From JAUVKT01 sp036350795 (GTDB taxonomy: Bacteria; Bacteroidota; Bacteroidia; Bacteroidales; VadinHA17): 6,399 nt of DNA. Shown one piece after another: positions 1 through 5,808 of this stretch. The DNA lies in the NCBI GenBank assembly GCA_036350795.1, contig JAZBNV010000070.1, positions 1-6,399 on the forward strand. Reading direction: 5' to 3'. Under the pieces are notes generated by a model. The model did no database searches and was not told the DNA's origin. It saw only the letters and a list, made by a program, of their open reading frames with translations. Numbering within the stretch: position 1 is the stretch's first letter; the number at the start of each line of letters is the position of its first letter. Both the position numbers and the translations under genes were made by a program.

Positions 1-94
1 GTTCAGTTTTCCTCAGGACCCTTGCCCCGAACCCTTCCTTTTTAAAGGGATAGAACGGTGGTTGCCAGCGTCTTCCAGGGGTAAAGAGGGACAT
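1..94 (-). CDS. Possible start of an unrecognised protein, cut by the left edge
   Basis: A leftward reading frame opens with ATG at 94-92 and stays open for 31 codons to the edge. It begins MSLFTPGRRWQPPF and continues with a Pro/Phe-, then Arg/Lys-rich stretch. The ATG lies 11 bp after the stop of the methyltransferase gene on the same strand, as expected for the next gene of an operon. There is no Shine-Dalgarno sequence and I recognise no family. Thirty-one open codons are weak evidence, and a second leftward frame is open for about 25 codons here. The DNA also contains a CCCTT/AAGGG inverted repeat around 31-49 (left arm read on the minus strand), so this may instead be non-coding sequence after the methyltransferase gene. 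Confidence 0.25.
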   Translation of the reverse strand, partial: MSLFTPGRRWQPPFYPFKKEGFGARVLRKTE

Positions 95-105
95 AGTTTA
101 TAAAA

Positions 106-963
106 TTATGATTTTGGCTTAGTTAACAAGCCATCCTGGTAGTGCTCTACGAAGCGCATGGCAAAGTCGTCGCGTGCAAGGATAAGGTCTGTTGCCCTTA
201 CAGCAGCCGTAATCTTATCAGGGTTTGCTATCGGGCAGCTGAGTCCGTTTTTAATAGCCAGGGCTATAAAAACCGTATTCAGCACTTCCCTGTAGGGTAA
301 GCCGAAAGAGATATTACTGGCCCCCAGCGTAATATTAAGTCCCAGCTTATCATGTACCAGCTTAATTGTTTCGAGAGTTACCAGGCATGCATTTGGATCG
401 GCGCTTACAGCCATTGCCAGGGGATCTATCACAATATCCTCTTCGGCGATACCAGACCTGGCAGCCCGTTCGGCAATCTTTTCAGCAATTCTGAGCCGCT
501 CCTCCGGATCGTGAGTTATTCCGTTGTCATCCATCGCCAGCCCGATAAGGGCTGCACCATATTCTTTAGCTAATGGTATTAGTGCATTGAGAGATTTTTC
601 TTCGCCGTTTACAGAGTTGATAAGGCATTTTCCCTGTACAAGCCTGAGTGCTGCTTCTATGGCAGCGGGATTCGGTGAATCTATACACAGGGGAATATCG
701 AAATTATCCTGGATAGCTTTTACGGTAAGAGGAAGAAGCCTTACATCATCAACACCCGGAAATCCAACATTTACATCAAGTATATCTGCACCGGCGCTGA
801 TCTGGCTTTCAGCAAGTTCAAGCACATAGCTAAAATTGTTTATTGAGAGAGTTTCCACAAGTTTTTTACGCCGGGTAGGATTAATGCTTTCTCCAATTAT
901 CCTGACTGGCCCTTCTGTGTTGATCGACAGCTCCGTTGATTTTCCTTTAAGTATCGTTATCAT
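106..963 (-). CDS. Methyltetrahydrofolate:corrinoid methyltransferase-like pterin-binding protein
   Basis: A 285-residue protein made of one pterin-binding TIM-barrel domain (the dihydropteroate synthase/MetH/AcsE superfamily, Pfam PF00809). Visible motifs are GESINPT (24-30), GADILDVNVG (58-67), CIDSPNP (93-99), INSVNGE (115-121), an IDPLAM segment (179-184) and GASNISFGLP (214-223). The Asp/Asn residues in these motifs match the pterin-contacting positions of MeTr and of the MetH folate domain, and GASNISFG favours MeTr over folate-synthesis DHPS. In the family, such proteins move the methyl group of methyl-tetrahydrofolate to the cobalt of a corrinoid protein, or back, in the cytoplasm. 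The length is close to AcsE-type MeTr (about 260-270) with a short extra N-terminus. The start at 963 has an AGGA five bases upstream. No corrinoid protein, activator or MetH fragment is visible beside it. Superfamily is secure; the reaction is inferred. Confidence 0.78.
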   Translation of the reverse strand: MITILKGKSTELSINTEGPVRIIGESINPTRRKKLVETLSINNFSYVLELAESQISAGADILDVNVGFPGVDDVRLLPLTVKAIQDNFDIPLCIDSPNPAAIEAALRLVQGKCLINSVNGEEKSLNALIPLAKEYGAALIGLAMDDNGITHDPEERLRIAEKIAERAARSGIAEEDIVIDPLAMAVSADPNACLVTLETIKLVHDKLGLNITLGASNISFGLPYREVLNTVFIALAIKNGLSCPIANPDKITAAVRATDLILARDDFAMRFVEHYQDGLLTKPKS

Positions 964-1256
964 AGATGTCCTGTTTCTTACAAATCAGCTGCATTAAAAT
1001 ATAAACAGCACCTGTGGACAGAGGGAAGATGTTTTGAGTAGTACCCATCTCTGCAGGCACCTATGGCAGCTACTTTTTTATTGCCTCCAAGATACTGATT
1101 TTCATCAGAAGAATATAATAGGGTTCGCGTACATGGAAAACCGGAATACGAGTTTAACAAAACTGCAATAAGTGCCTGTAATCCGGGGCTTCATTACTAT
1201 AGAACTTATACCTGTTTATGGACTGGCAGCCGTACAGGAAAGAAAGGAAAAAGAAT

Positions 1257-1264
1257 TACTTTTG
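1257..1264 (+). promoter_or_regulatory. Candidate Bacteroidota -7 box (TAnnTTTG)
   Basis: TACTTTTG matches the Bacteroidota -7 consensus TAnnTTTG exactly and lies about 120 bp before the CYTH start codon, on its strand. No TTTG-like -33 box is seen about 19-21 bp further upstream, so this is a weak call; an eight-base match can arise by chance. Confidence 0.2.
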
Positions 1265-1331
1265 TAAGGTGTATCCTTTTGGAGAGCGGAGAATGATCAG
1301 GAGGCTTGGAAGCTGCCACTATGAAGGGTAC

Positions 1332-1343
1332 GCCATGCATGGC
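1332..1343. repeat. 12-bp perfect palindrome
   Basis: GCCATGCATGGC is a perfect self-complementary palindrome, 41 bp upstream of the CYTH start. It could be an operator half-site pair for a dimeric regulator, but no second copy was noticed in the window and no regulator gene is adjacent. Confidence 0.3.
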
Positions 1344-1384
1344 AAGGCTGTTTAGTTAAGAATAATATTGAAGAAATATTTAGT

Positions 1385-1852
1385 ATGGCACAGGAAACAG
1401 AAAGGAAATTCCTGGTAGCAGGTGCTTATAAATCATCAGCCACCAAACAAAGCAGGATAATCCAGGCTTATCTTTTATCGGCTCCCGAACGCTCTGTAAG
1501 AGTGAGAATTAATGGTGACAAAGGGTATATCACAATTAAGGGACCGGAAAGCAGGTCGGGGATGTCGCGTTACGAGTGGGAAAAGGAAATACCACTTTCG
1601 GAGGCGGAGGAACTGCTAAGGATATGCGAACCCGGTGTAATAGACAAGACCAGGTACCTGGTACCTGCAGGTAAGCATACTTTCGAGGTGGATGAGTTTC
1701 ACGGCGATAACCAGGGACTGGTTGTGGCAGAGCTTGAGCTTGGCAGTGAGGATGAAGAGTTTGAAAAACCCGGATGGCTGGGTGAAGAGCTTACGGGCGA
1801 TATTAAATACTTTAACTCTATGCTGATAAAGCATCCCTATAAGAGCTGGTAA
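1385..1852 (+). CDS. CYTH-domain triphosphate tunnel metalloenzyme (probable inorganic triphosphatase)
   Basis: A 155-residue single-domain protein of the CYTH/TTM superfamily, whose bacterial members hydrolyse inorganic tripolyphosphate or other triphosphates in an eight-stranded tunnel using a divalent metal. The family signature ExExK is present at the N-terminus as E4-T-E6-R-K8. Further tunnel residues follow in order: RVRI (39-42, two basic residues), YITIKG (48-53), RYEWEKEI (62-69), KTRYLV (88-93), the acidic FEVDEFHG (100-107), AELEL (115-119), and the C-terminal DIKYFNSMLI (139-148), which matches the usual D-x-R/K-Y-x-N-S motif. The length equals that of the short stand-alone CYTH proteins, with no CHAD domain. 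The ATG at 1385 puts the ExExK motif at its usual distance from the N-terminus; no Shine-Dalgarno sequence is visible. It converges on the oxidoreductase gene. The family is clear; the natural substrate cannot be read from sequence (tripolyphosphate, thiamine triphosphate and cyclic-AMP-type activities all occur). Confidence 0.92.
   Translation: MAQETERKFLVAGAYKSSATKQSRIIQAYLLSAPERSVRVRINGDKGYITIKGPESRSGMSRYEWEKEIPLSEAEELLRICEPGVIDKTRYLVPAGKHTFEVDEFHGDNQGLVVAELELGSEDEEFEKPGWLGEELTGDIKYFNSMLIKHPYKSW
1649..1673. repeat. Two overlapping perfect palindromes inside the CYTH gene
   Basis: ACCAGGTACCTGGT (1649-1662) is a 14-bp perfect palindrome, and TACCTGCAGGTA (1662-1673) is a 12-bp one sharing its last base. 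Both lie in the codons for T-R-Y-L-V-P-A-G. They may be chance products of the codons used for a conserved protein stretch, or a DNA/RNA structure. Confidence 0.45.
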
Positions 1853-1864
1853 AAGATACCAGTT
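1844..1864 (+). terminator. Hairpin between convergent genes, possible shared terminator
   Basis: CTGGTA (1846-1851) and TACCAG (1857-1862) form a perfect 6-bp stem around the loop AAAGA; a G-U and an A-U pair extend it to 8 bp. The left arm contains the last bases and part of the TAA stop (1850-1852) of the CYTH gene, and the right arm lies 2 bp from the end of the oxidoreductase gene. The sequence after it on the plus strand is only weakly T-rich (TTGTTTATT), so intrinsic termination is plausible but not strong; in the other direction there is no T-tract. Confidence 0.45.
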
Positions 1865-1866
1865 GT

Positions 1867-2820
1867 TTATTCATTCCCCACTTTGATAATAAGCTTACCC
1901 CTGGGTTTGCCAAACTCAGCTTTCTCAAAGGCTTCAGCTGCCTTTTCGAGCGGAAAGGTGCTTTCAATAAAAGGTTTAAGCTTTCCACTTTCTATTAAGG
2001 CCTCGAGCTGGGCGTAATCTTCGGGATGGGTTCTCATATTTGAGGATGTCATTCTGCGGCCGTAACGCAATCTTACGTAGGTAGCGGCAAATACCGTCCA
2101 CGGCATGTAGAGGGGTGAAGCATAGATACCCTCTGGTTTAAGAAGACGGTGGATCTCACTGTATGCCATCATGCCCCATGCGTCCATTATGGCATCGAAG
2201 CGGGTCCCGTCGGGGATAGTATTCTCTCCGCTGTAATTATAGATTCTGTCGGCTCCCAGCTCCTTTGCCAGCGAGACATTCCTGCTGCTGCAGGTAGCTG
2301 TTACATGAGCTCCTCTGGCTTTGGCCATCTGCACTGCGAAATGGCCCACTCCTCCTGTAGCGCCGTTTACAAGGACCTTTACACCGGCACCGGTCATGGT
2401 TCTCCTTAAGCCGTTGAGGGCAGTAAGGGCAGCTATGGGCAGGGATGCAGCCTGTTCGAACGACATAAAATAAGGGATCTTACGTGCATATTTTGTTTCG
2501 ACAAGCGCCAGCTCAGAGAGGGCTCCCTGTTGTTTCGAAAAGGCAGATATGGCACCATATACCCTGTCGCCGGGCACAAAGTCCTTTATCCCGGGAGCGA
2601 CCTGCTCTACCACACCGGCAAAGTCAGAACCAATAACCATTGGAAACTTTGACCCTTTAATAATTTTAAGTAAGCCCTGCTTTATTTTCCAGTCGACAGG
2701 ATTAACAGATACAGCCTTAATCCTTACGAAAAGAGTTCCGGGCTTAATTACAGGCTCCGGTAATTCGCCATACTGAAGCGAATCGGGCCTGCCGTACGAT
2801 ATAAGATATGATGCTTTCAT
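1867..2820 (-). CDS. Zinc-independent MDR-family NAD(P)H oxidoreductase (quinone-reductase-like)
   Basis: A 317-residue cytoplasmic medium-chain dehydrogenase/reductase. The N-terminal GroES-like domain carries VNPVDWKIKQG (39-49), GSDFAGVV (64-71) and GDRVYG (84-89). The Rossmann domain has the nucleotide-binding loop GATGGVG (153-159) followed by the helix HFAVQMAKARGA, then the CSSR segment (177-180), where the serines and arginine suggest preference for NADPH. The C-terminus ends in the family signature GKPRGKLIIKV (304-314). The zinc-binding cysteines of true alcohol dehydrogenases are absent (only one Cys, at 177), which places it with quinone oxidoreductases and enoyl/2-alkenal reductases that reduce quinones or activated C=C bonds. 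The exact substrate is unknown. The start at 2820 follows a TTTAAATACT leader without a Shine-Dalgarno sequence; the purine-rich stretch next to it is on the wrong strand. The repeat locus at 2848-2989 lies directly upstream and may carry or affect its promoter. Confidence 0.92.
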   Translation of the reverse strand: MKASYLISYGRPDSLQYGELPEPVIKPGTLFVRIKAVSVNPVDWKIKQGLLKIIKGSKFPMVIGSDFAGVVEQVAPGIKDFVPGDRVYGAISAFSKQQGALSELALVETKYARKIPYFMSFEQAASLPIAALTALNGLRRTMTGAGVKVLVNGATGGVGHFAVQMAKARGAHVTATCSSRNVSLAKELGADRIYNYSGENTIPDGTRFDAIMDAWGMMAYSEIHRLLKPEGIYASPLYMPWTVFAATYVRLRYGRRMTSSNMRTHPEDYAQLEALIESGKLKPFIESTFPLEKAAEAFEKAEFGKPRGKLIIKVGNE

Positions 2821-2847
2821 AGTATTTAAACAGGAAGGAGGGGAAAA

Positions 2848-2905
2848 GGTTGATAAACCTGCCTGCCATGCCTCGGGCAGGCCTGTCTGCCGACAGGTAG
2901 ATAAA
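2848..2905. repeat. GC-rich palindromic element bounded by short direct repeats
   Basis: Two hairpins sit side by side: GCCTGCC (2861-2867) pairs with GGCAGGC (2876-2882), and CCTGTC (2882-2887) pairs perfectly with GACAGG (2892-2897) around the loop TGCC. The GC-rich block is bounded on the left by GTTGATAAA (2849-2857) and on the right by GTAGATAAA (2897-2905), an 8/9 match to it. GGTT/AACC (2848-2859) forms a further small inverted repeat. Dispersed palindromes built on CCTGCC/GGCAGG are, from memory, common in Bacteroidota intergenic DNA, so this is likely a REP-like element. No transposase is present. Confidence 0.6.
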
Positions 2906-2917
2906 ACGGCAGTCAGG

Positions 2918-2989
2918 GTTGATAGAGTTTATAAAGTTGATAAAGTTGATAAAGTTTATAAAGTTTATAAAGTTTTTAAGGTTTAACAG
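2918..2989. repeat. 9-bp tandem repeat array, about seven to eight units
   Basis: Seven consecutive units of consensus GTT(G/T)ATAAA begin at 2918, 2927, 2936, 2945, 2954, 2963 and 2972; an eighth, degenerate unit is GTTTAACAG at 2981. Units 3 and 4 are identical (GTTGATAAA), as are 2, 5 and 6 (GTTTATAAA). The array lies in the gap between the amidohydrolase stop and the oxidoreductase start. The 9-bp period equals three codons and reads Val-Asp/Tyr-Lys on the plus strand, but that frame has no ATG and stops at 2984, so it is treated as non-coding. Extra copies of the unit occur at 2849 and, with one change, at 2897. Confidence 0.85.
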
Positions 2990-3042
2990 ATTAGGAGGTC
3001 AGTGAGTAAGAAACTTATTTGAAATACACAGGATGCTTGTTT

Positions 3043-4278
3043 TTACCTGGCTGCAGCTTTAAGATCGTTTCTGACAATGATGCCGTTCTGGATTACCATA
3101 ACAACCTTTCTGAGCTCCTTTATATCTTCCAGTGGATCGCCGTCGACAACTACAAGGTCGGCTGTTTTACCTTCCTCTATGGTACCAAGGGCATTATCAA
3201 TACCCAGGGCTTCAGCTCCTATCCTGGTTGCCGCTTCTATTGCCTCCATATTGGTATAGCCGTTCTTTACAAAGCGTTCCACCTCCAGGAAGTAGAGTCC
3301 GGGATTTTCGTTCATAAACTCGTATAAGGCATCTGTCCCTACAGCCATTTTTACACCTGCTTCTTTCAATTTCCTGAAAATAATCTCGTATTCATGTAAT
3401 TCGCTGTTATCAGGATTGAAAGACTGCCTGAGCTGGTTTTTCATCATAATTGTCATTGTAGGGACCGAATAGATTCCCTTCCGGCCCATCATTTCAATTA
3501 CATCATCAGGTAGGGCATAGGCATGCATAATTATATCGGCATCAAGCTCTGCAGCCCACCTTACAAAGGCATACTGTTTATTGTAGATACCTGAGTGTAC
3601 TGCCACTTTTTTCTGATGCAGGTGGGTTTCTTCTATTGCAGCCTGCAATTCGGCTTTTGAATAGGGGGGCAGAATCTTAATTATATCTGCCCCGGCAAAG
3701 AGCTGCTCCCTTACTGCTTTCCTGAACTCATCTGCACCGTCGGCCTCACGTGCCATATCGAACCTGGATACACCGTGTCCTCCAGTACCGTTTATTCTTT
3801 CGCCTACAACAACAGGCCTGGAACCAATAAGGTAAGCTTCATTAAAAGCTTTCTTTGCCATAAGGGTAACATTGTGATAACCACCTGCATCCAATATGGT
3901 TGTAATACCACCCATAAGGTGCCTGTAAAGGAAGGGAACTGATCGGTATGCACATATTGCCTCATTCAGAAGAGGCTTATGGTCGCTGAAATCAGGATAG
4001 TTCATATGAAAATGGGCATCGATTAAACCGGGGAGGACAGTTTTCCCTTTTAAATCGATTACAATGGCACCCGCCGGAATATCTGTCTTTCCACTCTTTG
4101 CTATCTCTGCAATACGTTGATTCTTTATAAGTATAGATACATTTTTTGAGGGAGGCATGCCTGTACCATCTATAAGGTTGACATTCTTCAAAACAATATA
4201 CCTGTCTCCCTCCTGTGCATTTGCCAGGGAAGATATAAACAGTAAAAACGCAATAAATACAAAGCTGAATTTTTTCAT
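3043..4278 (-). CDS. Exported metal-dependent amidohydrolase
   Basis: A 411-residue protein of the amidohydrolase superfamily (PF01979), in the imidazolonepropionase/Xaa-Pro dipeptidase-like group. Residues 1-21 form a Sec signal peptide: KK, a hydrophobic run, then ANA before Gln22, so the enzyme is probably periplasmic. A small beta-sandwich part (about 27-82, with VNLIDGTG and VLPGLIDAHFH) precedes the barrel. Metal-site residues appear in order: H89-x-H91 (DAHFH), K201 in IIKILPP as the candidate carboxylated lysine, H228 (VAVHSG), H252 (IIMHAYALPD) and D316 (VGTDAL). The C-terminal ALGTIEEGKTADLVVVDGDPLEDI segment (363-386) is the usual sandwich return strand. The site is complete for a binuclear metallohydrolase. 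Related enzymes cleave C-terminal residues from Xaa-Pro or N-acyl amino-acid substrates; the actual substrate is unknown. The start fits the signal peptide, with no Shine-Dalgarno sequence. It lies 77 bp after an exported Ntn-type hydrolase on the same strand. Confidence 0.93.
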   Translation of the reverse strand: MKKFSFVFIAFLLFISSLANAQEGDRYIVLKNVNLIDGTGMPPSKNVSILIKNQRIAEIAKSGKTDIPAGAIVIDLKGKTVLPGLIDAHFHMNYPDFSDHKPLLNEAICAYRSVPFLYRHLMGGITTILDAGGYHNVTLMAKKAFNEAYLIGSRPVVVGERINGTGGHGVSRFDMAREADGADEFRKAVREQLFAGADIIKILPPYSKAELQAAIEETHLHQKKVAVHSGIYNKQYAFVRWAAELDADIIMHAYALPDDVIEMMGRKGIYSVPTMTIMMKNQLRQSFNPDNSELHEYEIIFRKLKEAGVKMAVGTDALYEFMNENPGLYFLEVERFVKNGYTNMEAIEAATRIGAEALGIDNALGTIEEGKTADLVVVDGDPLEDIKELRKVVMVIQNGIIVRNDLKAAAR

Positions 4279-4355
4279 AGCAAGGATAATGAATTTAGAC
4301 CAACTGATTGCCAGTTTAGTTTTTAAAGATACTTATTATTGACTTTTTTAAGCTA
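4279..4355. other. 77-bp gap between the two exported hydrolase genes
   Basis: On the leftward strand this gap contains TATCTTTA (4324-4331), one mismatch from the Bacteroidota -7 box TAnnTTTG, and closer to the start a 5-bp inverted repeat, AACTG (4302-4306)/CAGTT (4312-4316). No good -33 box and no T-tract terminator is seen. The genes could be co-transcribed or the amidohydrolase could have its own weak promoter; the sequence does not decide. Confidence 0.3.
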
Positions 4356-5546
4356 TTATTCCCGGATTCTCCCCATAGCCTCAATGGCACCTTTATGGCC
4401 GGGTTCTATTTCGAGTGTCCGTTTAAATTCTGCAATAGCCTTTTCAATATTACCTGTCTCATGGTATAGATTTCCCAGGCAGTAATGCACAGTAGCATTG
4501 CCGGGAAAATCACCGGCATTTATTTCCATAAAATAGAGGGCATCTTCTTTCCTGCCTTCGGTACTGAGAGAGGATGCAAAATTATTAAGCACTTCCGGAC
4601 CAACTTCCATACCAAATACTTCGGGATAATTCTTTTTTAATATACGATAAAACAAACCTGCCTGGAACCTGCTGTTTCTTATTCCCCTTTGCAGCATTAT
4701 TGCAGGTGCTTCCTTTAAAAAGTTTTCATACTCCGCTGTTCTGCCGGTGAAAAGCTCAGCCAGGTAGCGGGAATTCTGCCCTTTCTTTATCTCCTCGTCA
4801 AAACTGAACTTCCTGCATTCTGTAAAGTCATGAAAATTGTACACATAAATATCGCCGGTCTTCAGATCACAAATAAAGCTGTACAATGTATAGGAACCTG
4901 GTCCTTCAACATGAGTGGCATCAAGTGCCTCCCTTACTTTAAGTACAGAAAAAGAACTTTGCCCGCTCAATAATTCTTCAGCCTTATTATACCTCCAGCA
5001 GGGTTTTTCCATTCCAGCATATGCTGATCCGATAAAATTTGTAGCAACCTGGAAATCTTCTTCGCTTTCAAGGAAAACAACTTCGCCATTATACCATTCT
5101 ACTATCATTGAAGCACCTGTACTATCCATAACCGGAATCCTGGCCGCATCGAGGGCAGGGCAATTATACCCTGAAAAGAAATCCTTTACATCATCCAGGC
5201 TTGCACATACTGCAAGTAAGTGATCAAGTATTGACCCCGAGAAGCCCTTTTTGTTCTCATCCGCCTTCCACCCCTGCCTGCCAAGCGAGTTTCCATCAAC
5301 AAAGAGCACGTGCTCGTTCATTCCACCCTGTGTAGAATTGGTGAGCATATTAAAACCAAAACATAGCCTGGCATAATATTTCTCTGACGCAGGGATATAC
5401 CACATCATTGTAAGGGGAGTAAGAAAATCCTCGTTGCTTCCTGCAAGGGCAACACCATTACCCCTGACCATTATTATGGTACAGGCGAAGCTGTCAGCAA
5501 ATAGAAATGCAGCAAAGAATATTGTAAGGAAAATGGTTCTTTTCAT
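4356..5546 (-). CDS. Exported Ntn-hydrolase-like amidase with C-terminal TPR
   Basis: A 396-residue protein. Residues 1-21 are a signal peptide (KR, then a hydrophobic run, ending SFA). Cleavage after Ala21 would expose Cys22, and the following CTIIMVRGNGVALAGSNEDF resembles the N-terminus of mature choloylglycine-hydrolase/acyl-CoA:6-aminopenicillanate acyltransferase-type Ntn hydrolases, in which an N-terminal Cys is the nucleophile. Further family-like segments are PVMDSTGASMIVEWYNG (138-154) and VATNF (168-172, candidate oxyanion Asn170). A C-terminal region of about 70 residues contains one clear TPR (about 351-384: HYCLGNLYHETGNIEKAIAEF) and probably a weaker one before it (about 317-349). 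Lipoprotein processing is less likely because SFAC is a poor lipobox. In the family these enzymes cleave linear amides such as bile-salt conjugates or acyl-homoserine lactones; the substrate here is unknown. The gene diverges from the phosphoesterase and precedes the amidohydrolase on the same strand. Confidence 0.82.
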   Translation of the reverse strand: MKRTIFLTIFFAAFLFADSFACTIIMVRGNGVALAGSNEDFLTPLTMMWYIPASEKYYARLCFGFNMLTNSTQGGMNEHVLFVDGNSLGRQGWKADENKKGFSGSILDHLLAVCASLDDVKDFFSGYNCPALDAARIPVMDSTGASMIVEWYNGEVVFLESEEDFQVATNFIGSAYAGMEKPCWRYNKAEELLSGQSSFSVLKVREALDATHVEGPGSYTLYSFICDLKTGDIYVYNFHDFTECRKFSFDEEIKKGQNSRYLAELFTGRTAEYENFLKEAPAIMLQRGIRNSRFQAGLFYRILKKNYPEVFGMEVGPEVLNNFASSLSTEGRKEDALYFMEINAGDFPGNATVHYCLGNLYHETGNIEKAIAEFKRTLEIEPGHKGAIEAMGRIRE

Positions 5547-5717
5547 AATTACCAGCGCTGGATGAAAGCTAATTTTAAGTAAATTATATTAATATTTCAA
5601 ATATTTATTAAAATGTTCTGAGAAATATTTTACTGGTTATCAGATAAATGAATACGACAGAACTGAGATAACATATAGAATTGCTGGCTTGACTTTAAAA
5701 AATACTGCTTTGATTAT

Positions 5718-5744
5718 TAAAGGGTATCCTTTAGCTTTAAGCTA
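5718..5744. promoter_or_regulatory. Two adjoining inverted repeats, possible operator
   Basis: TAAAGG (5718-5723) pairs with CCTTTA (5728-5733) around GTAT, and TAGCTT (5732-5737) pairs with AAGCTA (5739-5744) around one T. The two overlap by two bases and lie 65-91 bp before the phosphoesterase start. They could be a regulator site or an RNA hairpin in the leader; no regulator gene is in view. Confidence 0.35.
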
Positions 5745-5760
5745 TAATACGGTCCGCCAG

Positions 5761-5768
5761 TTATTTTG
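5761..5768 (+). promoter_or_regulatory. Candidate -7 box for the phosphoesterase gene
   Basis: TTATTTTG is one base from the Bacteroidota -7 consensus TAnnTTTG and lies 40 bp before the ATG, a sensible leader length. About 20 bp upstream there is only CTTTAA instead of a TTTG -33 box. A perfect TATAAT at 5743-5748 is also present, but the main Bacteroidota sigma factor does not use that consensus. Confidence 0.25.
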
Positions 5769-5808
5769 AAGAACGAAGGCCCCCGACATATCCAATTATT
5801 TTAGCACT

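Larger units (their letters stand above)
964..1384. other. 421-bp divergent intergenic region with possible coding debris
   Basis: This stretch separates the leftward methyltransferase from the rightward CYTH gene, so it should hold both promoters. No complete gene is convincing. On the plus strand, 1038-1115 is open in one frame (including TYGSYFFIASK) and 1099-1293 is open for 65 codons in another frame (including KGKRITFVRCILLESGE), ending at TGA 1294-1296. Neither has an ATG, and the two frames differ by a shift. This could be the remains of a broken gene, or chance. A 12-bp perfect palindrome lies at 1332-1343. I see no riboswitch or tRNA. Confidence 0.4.
5547..5808. other. 262-bp divergent promoter region
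   Basis: The region lies between the starts of the Ntn hydrolase (leftward) and the phosphoesterase (rightward) and must contain both promoters. The left part is very AT-rich, with the palindrome ATATTAATAT (5586-5595) and AATATTT three times (5591, 5600, 5624). AATATTTG on the minus strand (5598-5605) is one mismatch from the TAnnTTTG -7 box, about 50 bp before the Ntn hydrolase start. The right part holds two inverted repeats, listed separately. No open frame of note is present. Confidence 0.5.

Noticed and set aside
978..1160. Leftward 60-codon frame in the gap upstream of the methyltransferase
   Set aside because: No recognisable motif, no ribosome site, and a Cys/Tyr-rich low-information protein; it overlaps plus-strand patches that look no less coding.
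964..1384. Cobalamin or other riboswitch before the methyltransferase gene
   Set aside because: I could not find a B12-box-like conserved core or a multi-stem layout in the leftward leader; a covariance-model search would settle it.
2149..2409. Plus-strand 86-codon frame
   Set aside because: It is antisense to the well-supported oxidoreductase gene and has no family features.
2777..2983. Plus-strand frame running through the repeat locus, with Val-Asp/Tyr-Lys repeats
   Set aside because: It is open for 69 codons but contains no ATG, starts antisense to the oxidoreductase gene, and ends just after the array.
2918..2989. Tandem array as a CRISPR
   Set aside because: Units are 9 bp and directly abutting, with no spacers and no cas genes.
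5689..5717. Sigma-70-like promoter TTGACT-17 bp-GATTAT
   Set aside because: The -10 half matches only 4 of 6, and the main sigma factor of the inferred phylum uses a different consensus.
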